Source: Pseudomonas abietaniphila (GTDB lineage: Bacteria > Pseudomonadota > Gammaproteobacteria > Pseudomonadales > Pseudomonadaceae). From it: DNA of 64,000 bases. Made by a program: the position numbers and the translations under genes. Positions 35,289-45,781 of this stretch are shown piece by piece; the stretch's first letter is position 1, and the number at the start of each line of letters is the position of its first letter. Where the stretch lies: contig NZ_CP155619.1 of assembly GCF_039697315.1 (NCBI RefSeq), positions 5,456,001 to 5,520,000 on the forward strand. Reading direction: 5' to 3'. The notes beneath the pieces are model-generated. The model was not told the DNA's origin. It saw only the letters and a program-made list of their open reading frames with translations, and searched no databases.

Positions 35289-36800
35289 ATGAACCTTTTT
35301 CCTTTTCGAAGCGCGTGGATCGCAGGCTGTTTGCCAGCCGTGTTTCTGGCGGGGTGCGCGGTCGGCCCGGACTACCACGCACCGGAGCTTCCGGCCCAGG
35401 CTCCGTTCCGTAACCAGCCACTGCTGGAGCAGCGAGTATCCCGCCTGCCCGCCGCCGACATGACGACCTGGTGGGCGGGATTCGGTGACAAGGAACTGGA
35501 GACGCTGGTTAACCGCGCGCTGGCGCAGAACCTCGATCTGGCGCAAGCCGTCGCCAGAGTCAACCAGGCGCGTGCCATGACGACGGGGGCGCGCTCGGCG
35601 CTGTTGCCGTCAGGTGATCTGAACGCGCAGGCGAGCAGGAATCATCAGTCGCTTCAGGACCCGATCGGGCAGCTCGCCAGCGCTTCTCCCGGCTTCGATC
35701 GCAACAGCAGCCTTTATCAGGTCGATGCCGGTGCGAGCTGGGAGGTCGACATCTTTGGCGGCTTGCGGCGCGGCCTCGAAGCGGCCAACGCCGAGCAGCA
35801 GACGGCGGTCGCGCAACAGGCCGCCGTCAGGCTGATTGTCACGTCCTCTGCGGCGAGTGGTTACATCCAGCTGCGTACGTTGCAGGCTCGGCTCCAGGTC
35901 GTCGAAAGCCGGGTGAAAACACAGACCGATCTGGTCAGGCTGCTGCAACTGCAATACGCCAACGGCGTCGTTGCCCGACTTCAGTTGAAGCAGGCCGAGG
36001 GCGTCCTGGCGACGGTGTCGGCGCAGATACCGCCGTTGCGCAGCTCGATTGAAAGCACGATGAACTCCCTCGAAGTGCTCAGCGGCGTGATGCCGGGGGC
36101 GCTTCACCAGGAGCTCGCGAAGGTGACACCGATACCCGTGGCGCCGGGCATCGATACCGCTGGGGGGCAAGCCGACATGCTCCGTCGCCGCCCCGATGTC
36201 ATTGCCGCAGAACGCACATTGGCGGCCTCCAATGCGCGGATCGGCCAGGCGGTCGCTGATTATTACCCCAAGTTTTCGATCGGCGCGCTGCTGGGCTCTG
36301 CCACCCATGCCAGTGGCAATCTGTTGTCCGGCGATGCAGATCAGGCACAGGCAGTCTTCGGATTACGCTGGCGGCTGTTCGACTTCGGTCGCGTGAAAGC
36401 GGAAGTCGAATTTGCCAAAGGCCGTGATGCCCAGGCGCTGGCGGCCTATCAGCAGACACTGCTGCAAGCCACCGCCGACGTTGAAAACGCGATGACCCAG
36501 CTGGTGCAGAGCGAGAAACAGAATGCAGTCCTTGAGGACGGGGTCCGTTCGCTGGCGGAGGCCCGAGCCGCAGCCTTTTCTGCGTTTCAGCAGGGCAGTG
36601 TGAGTTTCATTGAGGTACTGGACGCCGACGACCGGTTGCAGCAGGCGCAGGAGCAGAAGCTGCTCGCGCAGTCCGCAGCGTCCGTCGCCGCCGTGGACTG
36701 CTTCAAGTCGCTCGGCGGAGGCTGGAACGCACCCCGCGCCGACGTGGTGGCGAAGGCAGAACGCCGGCGTGGTTCTCCGGACGACACCGTGGAAAATTGA
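35289..36800 (+). CDS. Outer-membrane efflux lipoprotein, NodT/OprM type
   Basis: This 503-residue TolC-family channel has a lipobox FLAGC with Cys23 and the start AVGPDYHAPELP typical of NodT/OprM proteins. Two OEP repeats lie at about 65-265 and 275-470. It is oriented away from the adaptor/pump operon but shares its intergenic region, so the three genes form one tripartite system. The ATG at 35289 is preferred to an upstream in-frame codon because of the signal peptide. Confidence 0.93.
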   Translation: MNLFPFRSAWIAGCLPAVFLAGCAVGPDYHAPELPAQAPFRNQPLLEQRVSRLPAADMTTWWAGFGDKELETLVNRALAQNLDLAQAVARVNQARAMTTGARSALLPSGDLNAQASRNHQSLQDPIGQLASASPGFDRNSSLYQVDAGASWEVDIFGGLRRGLEAANAEQQTAVAQQAAVRLIVTSSAASGYIQLRTLQARLQVVESRVKTQTDLVRLLQLQYANGVVARLQLKQAEGVLATVSAQIPPLRSSIESTMNSLEVLSGVMPGALHQELAKVTPIPVAPGIDTAGGQADMLRRRPDVIAAERTLAASNARIGQAVADYYPKFSIGALLGSATHASGNLLSGDADQAQAVFGLRWRLFDFGRVKAEVEFAKGRDAQALAAYQQTLLQATADVENAMTQLVQSEKQNAVLEDGVRSLAEARAAAFSAFQQGSVSFIEVLDADDRLQQAQEQKLLAQSAASVAAVDCFKSLGGGWNAPRADVVAKAERRRGSPDDTVEN

Positions 36801-36834
36801 ACATCGTGCCCGGTGCCGCTCGGCCGTGTGCTGT

Positions 36835-37851
36835 TCAGGCGTTTGCCGGGCTGACGAGCTCAGCCTGCGCTGAAGCCAGTAGCCAGTCCCTGAACAGCTG
36901 GGCGGACGGGGACAGCGCGCGATGCTTCACCGACACCAGAAATTCGCCATACCCCGTTCTGCACTCGAAAGCCGTGACCCGCTGGAGTTCGCCTCGGGCC
37001 ACGGCCTCGTCGCCCATGAATGTCCACGCCAGCCCAATGCCCATGCCTTGTTGCACGGCGCGAAAGGCCAGGGTCAGTTGGTTGAACACCGGCGCGTGAT
37101 CGGGTGGCGAATAGTCGTGGCCCAGGCGATGAAACCACTGATCCCAATCCAGGCAATGCCAGGCGGACGTGTCGATCTGGATCAGGTTCGCTTGTGCCAG
37201 TTGCTCTAGCGTCTGGATGCCGGATACATCGAGCGAAGGGTGAGCGGCGGGGTAGACGATTTCAGGCAGCAGGAAATCGCTGTTCAGTGAGGCCCATTCA
37301 CCTGAGCCGTACAGCAGGCCCAGGTCGAAATCATTGAGGCTGGCTTCGTCCATTTCATTGATGGCGTGAACGTGAACGGCGATGTCCGGACAGGCCTTGT
37401 TGAACTCGATGAGCTTGGGAAACAGCCAGAACTGCGCGAGGGCATGGGTCGCCAGCACCGAGACGGCGTTGGACTGATGGACGTTACGAATCCGTGTGAC
37501 GCTTTGGTACATCGCGGTGAGCATGAGGTTCACCGTCACGAGCAGCTCTTCGCCTGCCGTGGTGAGCGCAACGCCACGAGGTTTGCGCTCGAACAGCGCA
37601 ACGCCGACGCTGTCTTCCAGGGTACGCATCTGCTTGCTGACAGCGCTCTGGGTCAGAAACAGCTCGGACGCGGCGCCGGTGAAGCTGGCGTGGCGTGCAA
37701 CGGCTTCGAAGGTGATCAGGGTTTCCAGCGGCGGCAAGGTGCGCAGGTAACGGTTGATGATGAACTCCTCGACATGCCTGTGTGGAATGGGTCGCTGACT
37801 TTTTATCGCATGTGGTCGGGATTTTCCATCGTTAGAATCGGCCTCATTCAC
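36835..37851 (-). CDS. LysR-family regulator, GcvA-like
   Basis: This 338-residue LysR protein starts at GTG. The helix-turn-helix (about 38-100) includes RYLRTLPPLETLITFEAVAR and LTQSAVSKQMRTLE, of the GcvA/AmpR-like branch. It is divergent from the EamA exporter gene with only 17 bp between the starts, which suggests it controls that gene. An extra stretch of about 30 residues before the domain is basic and may not all be translated; no closer ATG is available. Confidence 0.87.
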   Translation of the reverse strand: MNEADSNDGKSRPHAIKSQRPIPHRHVEEFIINRYLRTLPPLETLITFEAVARHASFTGAASELFLTQSAVSKQMRTLEDSVGVALFERKPRGVALTTAGEELLVTVNLMLTAMYQSVTRIRNVHQSNAVSVLATHALAQFWLFPKLIEFNKACPDIAVHVHAINEMDEASLNDFDLGLLYGSGEWASLNSDFLLPEIVYPAAHPSLDVSGIQTLEQLAQANLIQIDTSAWHCLDWDQWFHRLGHDYSPPDHAPVFNQLTLAFRAVQQGMGIGLAWTFMGDEAVARGELQRVTAFECRTGYGEFLVSVKHRALSPSAQLFRDWLLASAQAELVSPANA

Positions 37852-37868
37852 TTGGCCGAGTCGATGTC

Positions 37869-38816
37869 ATGAACAGTGGGATAGTGTTTGCACTTCTGGC
37901 CGGGGCCATTTGGGGCGGCGTCATCGTTGGGCCGTCGTTATTGCCGGAATTCAACGCCGTTCTGATCAGCAGCGTTCGGTTTGCCATTTACGGACTGTTT
38001 TCCCTGGCCGTTGCCTTGCCGTTCGCTTCACGTCTGCTTTCAAAGCTGACCCGCACCGACCTGCTGATGCTGCTGCGTCTTTCCCTGACCGGAAACGTGT
38101 TGAATTACGCGTTGCTCGGGGCGTCGATTCAGCTCAGCGGTGTCACGGCTGCCGCGTTGATCAACGGCATGATGCCGGTCGCCATCACCTTTCTGGGGCG
38201 CAGTGATACGGGCTCGCTGCCGATCAGAAAGCTCAAGCTGCCCTTGCTGATGGTATTCCTTGGAATCGTAGCGATCAGCCTGGAGCACGCAGCATCAGCG
38301 TCGTCGAACGTTCCGTTGTCTTCGCAGCTGCTGGGCCTGGCCTGCGGTTTCTCCGGCGTGGTCAGCTGGTCGTGGTACGCCACGCGCAATGCGCGTTATC
38401 TCAGGAACAGCCGGTTCAACAGCAGCGATTGGTCAACCCTGCTGGGCATTGTCACGGGCGTGGTGGCAGTGGTCTTCGGGTTGGGCGCCCTGATGCTGTT
38501 CCCGAACCTGATACCCGCCAACATCGAGCACAGTCGCTGGATGAGCTTCTTCTGGGTCTGCCTGTTCCTCGCGCTGTGCGGCTCATGGCTCGCCAACGGC
38601 CTGTGGAACGCCTGCTCGCGCCGGATGGCAACCTCGCTCAGCGGCCAGATGATTGTCTTCGAAACCCTGTTTGCCTGCGTTTACGGCTTTCTCTTCAACC
38701 AACGAATGCCCGGCCTGATGGAAGTCATCGCCATCGCACTGCTCATAGGCGGCGTCGTCTGGGCGGCGAGACGGCATCGGGTGCCGACCGTGAAGCTGGA
38801 GCAGCCGGTCGTTTGA
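37869..38816 (+). CDS. EamA/DMT-family transporter
   Basis: This 315-residue protein with ten predicted helices consists of two EamA repeats (about 1-140 and 150-300). The start FALLAGAIWGGVIVGPSLLP and closing ALLIGGVVWAARR fit the drug/metabolite transporter superfamily. It probably exports an amino acid or metabolite. It is controlled by the adjacent LysR gene, by inference. The ATG follows the divergent gene by 17 bp, so the promoter must lie within the start of the LysR gene. Confidence 0.88.
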   Translation: MNSGIVFALLAGAIWGGVIVGPSLLPEFNAVLISSVRFAIYGLFSLAVALPFASRLLSKLTRTDLLMLLRLSLTGNVLNYALLGASIQLSGVTAAALINGMMPVAITFLGRSDTGSLPIRKLKLPLLMVFLGIVAISLEHAASASSNVPLSSQLLGLACGFSGVVSWSWYATRNARYLRNSRFNSSDWSTLLGIVTGVVAVVFGLGALMLFPNLIPANIEHSRWMSFFWVCLFLALCGSWLANGLWNACSRRMATSLSGQMIVFETLFACVYGFLFNQRMPGLMEVIAIALLIGGVVWAARRHRVPTVKLEQPVV

Positions 38817-38987
38817 TGTCGGCGTTGTAGGCCGCGTCAGGAAAATTGCTTTCATAGGGTTTACTGCCGGTTGCCTGCAGATCGCGGGCAAGGTGGACGC
38901 CACACCGGTCGCTCCAACAGTAAGGTGGCGCGAGTGTAGGCTGATTCGCAACGTCCCGGGCTCTCCGCTGTTTTTTCAAAAAACCAC

Positions 38988-39011
38988 TAATCATCCCGCC
39001 CGCTCAATCGT
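38988..39011 (+). promoter_or_regulatory. Possible PvdS (iron-starvation sigma) promoter before mbtH
   Basis: TAATC (38988-38992) lies 16 bp before CGT (39009-39011). The PvdS consensus is TAAAT-N16/17-CGT, so the -35 matches partly and the CGT fully. It is 55 bp upstream of the mbtH-like start and fits an iron-regulated siderophore gene. Confidence 0.35.
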
Positions 39012-39065
39012 CTTCTAGATAACGCCGCCCTGCACGCGGCCAATCAACATCGACGAGGTCCACCC

Positions 39066-39266
39066 ATGAGCTTTGACGGCGAAAACACCCAATTCCGCGT
39101 AGTCATCAACCACGAAGAACAGTACTCCATCTGGCCCGACTACAAAGCCATCCCTGACGGCTGGAAAAGCGTCGGCGTCGAAGGCGACAAACAAACCTGC
39201 CTCAACTACATCGAAGCCACCTGGACCGACATGCGTCCACTGAGTCTGCGCAAGGCCATGGCCTGA
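39066..39266 (+). CDS. MbtH-like protein
   Basis: This 66-residue MbtH-like protein has the full signature: [31 protein letters not shown] and [10 protein letters not shown]. MbtH proteins bind adenylation domains of nonribosomal peptide synthetases and make them active, so its presence implies a synthetase elsewhere in the genome. GAGG lies before the ATG. It begins the siderophore cassette. Confidence 0.95.
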   Translation: MSFDGENTQFRVVINHEEQYSIWPDYKAIPDGWKSVGVEGDKQTCLNYIEATWTDMRPLSLRKAMA

Positions 39267-39303
39267 ATCACCCCAATTTCCCTGCTTGCGGAGCGTCTTG
39301 CCC

Positions 39304-40296
39304 ATGAACATGCGCATGCTTACGCCACATCCACTTCATCTCGAGACCGGCTTCCCCCTGCGGGTCTATCCCGGTCAGACAGAAGCCTCGCTGACGGCAG
39401 CGTTCGAGAACCTGCGCAACGTGGTCGAACACTCCCTGGAGCGCGACGGCGCGATCCTGTTCAGCGGCTTTGTCAGTGACGGCATCGAAGGTTTCCAGCG
39501 ATTTGCGGCGGCGTTCGGACACCCGTTGCTCAACTACGAATTCGGCTCCACGCCCCGCAGCCAGGTCGACGGAAAGGGCGTTTACACTTCCACCGAATAC
39601 CCCGCGCACCGCTCGATCCCGCTGCACAACGAACAGGCGTACACCAACGAATGGCCAATGCGCATCTGGTTCTACTGCGCCAAGGCCGCTGCCAGTGGCG
39701 GCGAAACGCCGATCGCCGACAGCCGTGAGGTGTTCCGCCGCATCAACCCGGTGCTGCGCAAACGCTTCGAAGAGAAACGCCTGATGTACGTGCGCAACTA
39801 CGGCAATGGCCTCGATTTGACCTGGCAACAGGTGTTCAACACCGACCGTCATAGTGACGTCGAAGCCTACTGCCGCAAGCGCGGCATCCAGTGCGACTGG
39901 AACGAAGACGGCGACCTGCGCACCCGTCAGCGGGTGCAGGGCGTGGCGCAGCACCCGCGGACCAAGGACTGGGTCTGGTTCAACCAGGCGCATCTGTTTC
40001 ACCTCTCCAACCTCGACCCTGACATGCAGGAAATCCTGCTGGACACCGTGGGCGAAGAGGGCTTGCCGCGCAACGTGTACTACGGCGACGGCAGTCCATT
40101 GGAAGAGGACGCGCTGGCGGAAATTCGCGCGGTGCTCGATGACTGCGAAGTGGTGTTCCCTTGGGAAACCGGCGATGTGCTGATGCTCGACAACATGCTC
40201 GTCGCCCACTCGCGCAAACCCTTCAGCGGTGAGCGAAAAGTGGTGGTCGCCATGGCCGAAGGCGTCAATGGCGACACGCTCCTCACTCCTCCATGA
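39304..40296 (+). CDS. SyrP-like TauD-family hydroxylase
   Basis: This 330-residue Fe(II)/2-oxoglutarate enzyme has the facial triad start His108-Asn-Glu110 (LHNEQAY) and a distal His in NMLVAHSRKPFSGERK, whose Arg binds 2-oxoglutarate. It resembles SyrP, which hydroxylates aspartate bound to a synthetase at the beta carbon in syringomycin and in siderophores. ATG at 39304 has GGAG upstream. The stop overlaps the next ATG. Confidence 0.85.
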   Translation: MNMRMLTPHPLHLETGFPLRVYPGQTEASLTAAFENLRNVVEHSLERDGAILFSGFVSDGIEGFQRFAAAFGHPLLNYEFGSTPRSQVDGKGVYTSTEYPAHRSIPLHNEQAYTNEWPMRIWFYCAKAAASGGETPIADSREVFRRINPVLRKRFEEKRLMYVRNYGNGLDLTWQQVFNTDRHSDVEAYCRKRGIQCDWNEDGDLRTRQRVQGVAQHPRTKDWVWFNQAHLFHLSNLDPDMQEILLDTVGEEGLPRNVYYGDGSPLEEDALAEIRAVLDDCEVVFPWETGDVLMLDNMLVAHSRKPFSGERKVVVAMAEGVNGDTLLTPP

Positions 40297-41141
40297 GTTC
40301 GAAACCCATGCCGAAAGCAAAACTTGTCTACGTCTGGTCGCTGCGTAACGCTGCGGCGGACAAAGCCGGTCAATACGTCGATTACCACGGCGAACAGCGC
40401 TACATGAAGTCGCCGCTGGAGCACCTGGTCCAGGCGCTCAATGACACACCGCTGGGCGATCATTATTCGCTGGAAGCGGTCATCTGCGACGACAATCCGG
40501 CGTCAGCGCGTGACCGGGAAAACATCAAGGAATACGGTTTCGCGCCGGGGCAGGGCGAGCACTGGTTCTACCCGGCGGACCTGAAAGTTCAGGGTCGTCA
40601 GGTGAACGATCTGCTGGAAAACGTACCGTCGACCTACCGCGCACTGCCGCTGGGCGACGGTCAGCGTCCAGCGGGCAAGTCCGATTTCGAGCGGCGTCTG
40701 GGCGAGCGTCTGCACGCACTGGAAGCCGACATCGTGGTGCTCGACGGACTGCTGGTGATCCTCGATGAACTGGTGCGACCCGGTGCGGTTTTTCACCGTC
40801 GTGTCGTCAACATTCACCCCGGCATCACGCGCCTTGAGTCGCCGTATGAGCGTCGCGGCGCGTACGCCACCCTCGATGCGTTGTACGGCGCCAAGGGCAA
40901 GAAGGTCATCGACTGGAACACCCGAGAAACCGTCGATATCCCGGTGGTAAACATGACTGGCGCGTCGTTCCATTACGTCGACAACGGCATCGATTCCGGC
41001 GAGGTCATCTTCGACGTGCTGGACACGCCGATTGCGCCGGACGATACGATCCTCGAACTGCGCTGGAACAACTTCAACAACAGCCTGTTCCCGGCACTGG
41101 AGCAGGGGTTGCTGGTGCTGGCGCGGCGTCAGGCTCATTAG
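40293..41141 (+). CDS. pvdF: PvdF-like N5-hydroxyornithine formyltransferase
   Basis: This 282-residue formyltransferase has the triad Asn173, His175 (VNIHPGITR) and Asp234 (NGIDSGEV). PvdF of Pseudomonas aeruginosa is known to use Asn168, His170 and Asp229, a constant shift of five. It transfers a formyl group from 10-formyltetrahydrofolate to N5-hydroxyornithine for hydroxamate siderophores such as pyoverdine. The ATG overlaps the end of the hydroxylase gene by 4 bp. Confidence 0.88.
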   Translation: MSSKPMPKAKLVYVWSLRNAAADKAGQYVDYHGEQRYMKSPLEHLVQALNDTPLGDHYSLEAVICDDNPASARDRENIKEYGFAPGQGEHWFYPADLKVQGRQVNDLLENVPSTYRALPLGDGQRPAGKSDFERRLGERLHALEADIVVLDGLLVILDELVRPGAVFHRRVVNIHPGITRLESPYERRGAYATLDALYGAKGKKVIDWNTRETVDIPVVNMTGASFHYVDNGIDSGEVIFDVLDTPIAPDDTILELRWNNFNNSLFPALEQGLLVLARRQAH

Positions 41142-41183
41142 TCTTTTCTTAGAACAGGCGGCCCGCGCCGGAGGAGTCAGACG

Positions 41184-41903
41184 ATGATCCCAGCGCTGGC
41201 GCCGTTGTTCATCGCCGATTTTTCGCACTATCGGGACGTCCTCGTGCTGGAGGACGACCCGCGTCCGGGCATGCCGCTGAGCACTCTGCTCACGCCTGAG
41301 GTGTTCACTTCGGTATTGCATCGCTTTGGCCAGCAGTACCCCGACAGCGACCGGCGAGGCCTGGCCTCGGTCTGGTCCAAGTACTACTTCATCAAACTGA
41401 TTCCGCCGGTGGTGGCAGCATCGTTGATACTCGAACACCGCCTGCCGCTGCGGCTCGAACAACTCCAGGTGATGTTGGACGATCAAGGGATGCCGCTCGG
41501 CTTCAAACTGCCGGATCCCGGTCAGCGCTGGGCGCCCGCACCGCGCGATGCCTACCAGCGTTTCGACGAACTGATCGAAGGCCACCTGCGCCCCTTCATC
41601 GACACCGTCGCCACCCTCACGCGGCTGTCCCCCAACGTGCTGTGGAGCAACGCCGGCAACTATTTCGAATGGCTGCTGAGTGTACTCGCCACTGCCATGC
41701 CCCACGCCGATCTGAGCCAGGGGCATGAGCTGCTCAATGCGCCGACCCTTCAGGACGGCGGCCGCAACCCGCTGTCCCACCCCGTGCGTTACATCAAAGT
41801 CGCAGGGCACGCAGCGTTGAAGCGCCAGCGACGGGTCTGCTGCGTGCGATATCGGGTGAACGGGCTGGCATATTGCGAGAACTGCCCGTCGCCCAGCGCC
41901 TGA
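41184..41903 (+). CDS. fhuF: FhuF-like ferric siderophore reductase
   Basis: This 239-residue protein has the C-terminal FhuF cluster motif Cys219-Cys220-X10-Cys231-X2-Cys234 (RRVCCVRY and YCENCP), which holds a [2Fe-2S] centre. FhuF reduces iron from hydroxamate siderophores in the cytoplasm. GGAGGAG precedes the ATG at 41184. As last gene of the cassette it covers iron release. Confidence 0.88.
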   Translation: MIPALAPLFIADFSHYRDVLVLEDDPRPGMPLSTLLTPEVFTSVLHRFGQQYPDSDRRGLASVWSKYYFIKLIPPVVAASLILEHRLPLRLEQLQVMLDDQGMPLGFKLPDPGQRWAPAPRDAYQRFDELIEGHLRPFIDTVATLTRLSPNVLWSNAGNYFEWLLSVLATAMPHADLSQGHELLNAPTLQDGGRNPLSHPVRYIKVAGHAALKRQRRVCCVRYRVNGLAYCENCPSPSA

Positions 41904-41942
41904 CTGCCAGTCTTGACGCAGCCCACTGCGCTGCGACAACAG

Positions 41943-42031
41943 CTGTAGAAGCCGGCTTGCTGGCGAACCCGTCAGTCGGGACACATCGATGTCGACTGAC
42001 GGGGACGCTTTCGCCAGCAAGCCGGCCACAG
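41943..42031. repeat. REP-like inverted repeat pair
   Basis: The arm near 41943-41967 (GCCGGCTTGCTGGCGAA core) pairs with TTCGCCAGCAAGCCGGC at 42010-42026, with a smaller CGTCAGTC/GACTGACG dyad inside. It is an intergenic hairpin pair of the REP/BIME type. Confidence 0.75.
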
Positions 42032-42070
42032 GTTAGATGTCGACCACAAATCATCGAAACGACGCAGTAC

Positions 42071-42169
42071 CTGTAGGAGACGTCCGAGGTTACGAGGGCA
42101 GCGAAGGCAATATGCCGCTGACCCACCGCATTCGTCCGAACGCGGCCCGCACCAAACCGGCTCCTACAG
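42071..42169. repeat. REP-like inverted repeat pair (degenerate)
   Basis: CTGTAGGAG (42071-42079) faces CTCCTACAG (42161-42169). Inner arms are weak. It sits just after the fucP stop codon. Confidence 0.65.
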
Positions 42170-42177
42170 GGTCTGCG

Positions 42178-43410
42178 TTAACGTGGGTGACTGCGCAACC
42201 CGCTACGTCCATAAAACGCCACCACCACAAAGCACCCCAGCGGCAAGAGGTATGCCAGCGCTGTAGAGAAGTGATCCGCCACCAACCCCATGAAGTACGG
42301 CATCAGGGCGCCGCCGACGATGGCCATGATCAGAAACGAACTGCCGCGTTTGGTGTGGGGACCGAGGTTTTTCACGCCCATGGCGAAGATGGTCGGGAAC
42401 ATGATCGACATGAAGAAAAAGATTGCGATTAGCGCCACCACCGACACGCTTTCCACCCCGCTGACCACCACCGCGCACAGCGCCACGTTGACCCAGGCGT
42501 AGACCATCAGCAGCCGTTGCGCAGGAATACGGCCCATCAGCCAGGTGCTGAAGAAGCGCCCGCACATGAAGCAGATCATCGCGACCGACAGCAGGTAAGC
42601 GGCGGTCTGGCTGGTCATGCTGGCCCAGTGTTCGGTGACATAGTTGATGAAGAACGCGCCGACGCCCACTTGCGCGGCCACGTAGAAGAACTGGGTAATC
42701 ACGCCACCGACGAATTCGCGGTGCTGCCACAGGGTTTTACTGTCGCTACGCTGGATCTTCGATTCCTGTTCGCGCAAATCCGGCATGGGGGTGCGGGCGA
42801 ACAGGGCTGCGACCAGCAGCACGATCACGGCAATCACCACGTAGGTGGTCTGCAGGGAGCTGTTGTCGCTGCCGGCATTGGCGCCGCCGAAGAACAGCGC
42901 ACCGCCGAGCAGCGGACCGACGAACTGGCCGAGCCCGTTGAACGACTGCGCCAGGTTCAGGCGCCGCTCGGCACCTTTCGGGTCACCCAGCACCGTGGCG
43001 TACGGGTTGGCTGCGGTTTCCAGACAGCCCAGGCCCAAGGCAATGACGAACAGCGCGAACAGGAAAAACGGGAAGCTCGCGGCATTGGCGGCGGGCATGA
43101 ACAGCAGTGCACCCGCAGCGTAAAGGCACAGGCCCAGCAGGATCCCGGCCTTGTAACCGAAACGGTCCATGAGCAGACCGGCGGGCAGGGCGATGATGAA
43201 ATACGCACCGAAATACGCCGCCTGCAACAGGCCGGACTGCGCCTTGCTGACGTGCAACGTCTCCTGGAAGTGCTTGTTCAACACGTCCAGCAGGCCATAG
43301 GACAGGCCCCAGAGGAAAAACAGACTGGTCACCAACATCAACGCCACGCGCACCGAAGGCACGGCGGGGCGGTACACCTGGGATTCGACTTTCGTGTCTT
43401 TGGTCAACAT
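42178..43410 (-). CDS. fucP: L-fucose:H+ symporter FucP-like (MFS)
   Basis: This 410-residue, 12-helix MFS protein has FFLWGLSYGLLDVLNKHFQE near helix 1, typical of FucP/GluP sugar permeases, and GCLETAANPYATVLGDP after helix 4. It would bring L-fucose into the cell with protons. It ends the minus-strand fuc gene row, 203 bp after the mutarotase. AAGGAG precedes the ATG. Confidence 0.88.
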   Translation of the reverse strand: MLTKDTKVESQVYRPAVPSVRVALMLVTSLFFLWGLSYGLLDVLNKHFQETLHVSKAQSGLLQAAYFGAYFIIALPAGLLMDRFGYKAGILLGLCLYAAGALLFMPAANAASFPFFLFALFVIALGLGCLETAANPYATVLGDPKGAERRLNLAQSFNGLGQFVGPLLGGALFFGGANAGSDNSSLQTTYVVIAVIVLLVAALFARTPMPDLREQESKIQRSDSKTLWQHREFVGGVITQFFYVAAQVGVGAFFINYVTEHWASMTSQTAAYLLSVAMICFMCGRFFSTWLMGRIPAQRLLMVYAWVNVALCAVVVSGVESVSVVALIAIFFFMSIMFPTIFAMGVKNLGPHTKRGSSFLIMAIVGGALMPYFMGLVADHFSTALAYLLPLGCFVVVAFYGRSGLRSHPR

Positions 43411-43493
43411 GACGCTCTCCTTTTGTTTTTGTTGGGGCGTAAAGCGGTCGAGTCAGTAGTCGGGGTGCAACAGGGTTCAGGTCGAGGAGACCT

Positions 43494-43584
43494 CTGTGGG
43501 AGCGAATTCATTCGCGAAAAATGGCCCAGGCACTACAGATGGGTTGACTGCATTGGCCTCTCGCGAATGAATTCGCCCCCACAG
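43494..43584. repeat. REP-like inverted repeat pair
   Basis: CTGTGGGAGCGAATTCATTC (43494-43513) faces the complementary GAATGAATTCGCCCCCACAG ending at 43584, a near-perfect pair between fucP and the mutarotase gene. Confidence 0.8.
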
Positions 43585-43612
43585 GGGGCTGTGTCTCTTT
43601 TGGCGAATGGCG

Positions 43613-45614
<2,002 letters not shown>

Positions 45615-45659
45615 TGTTGTTGTACTCCGTCCGTTCTTGAAGGTTCGACGCTATCCTCC

Positions 45660-45750
45660 CTGTGGAAGCGAATTCATTCGCGATTTGCCGTCCGAATCAA
45701 AACATCGCTGTCGGCAGAGAGATTTTTCGCGAATGAATTCGCTCCTACAG
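45660..45750. repeat. REP-like inverted repeat pair
   Basis: CTGTGGAAGCGAATTCATTC at 45660 faces GAATGAATTCGCTCCTACAG ending at 45750. It lies between lactonase and dehydratase genes. Confidence 0.8.
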
Positions 45751-45781
45751 GGGCGCTGAGTCTTCTCGTCGCAGCGTAGGG

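Noticed and set aside
40503..42029. A 508-codon minus-strand frame opposite the formyltransferase and FhuF genes
   Set aside because: It runs antisense to two well-supported genes, has no recognisable motif and reflects the high GC content.
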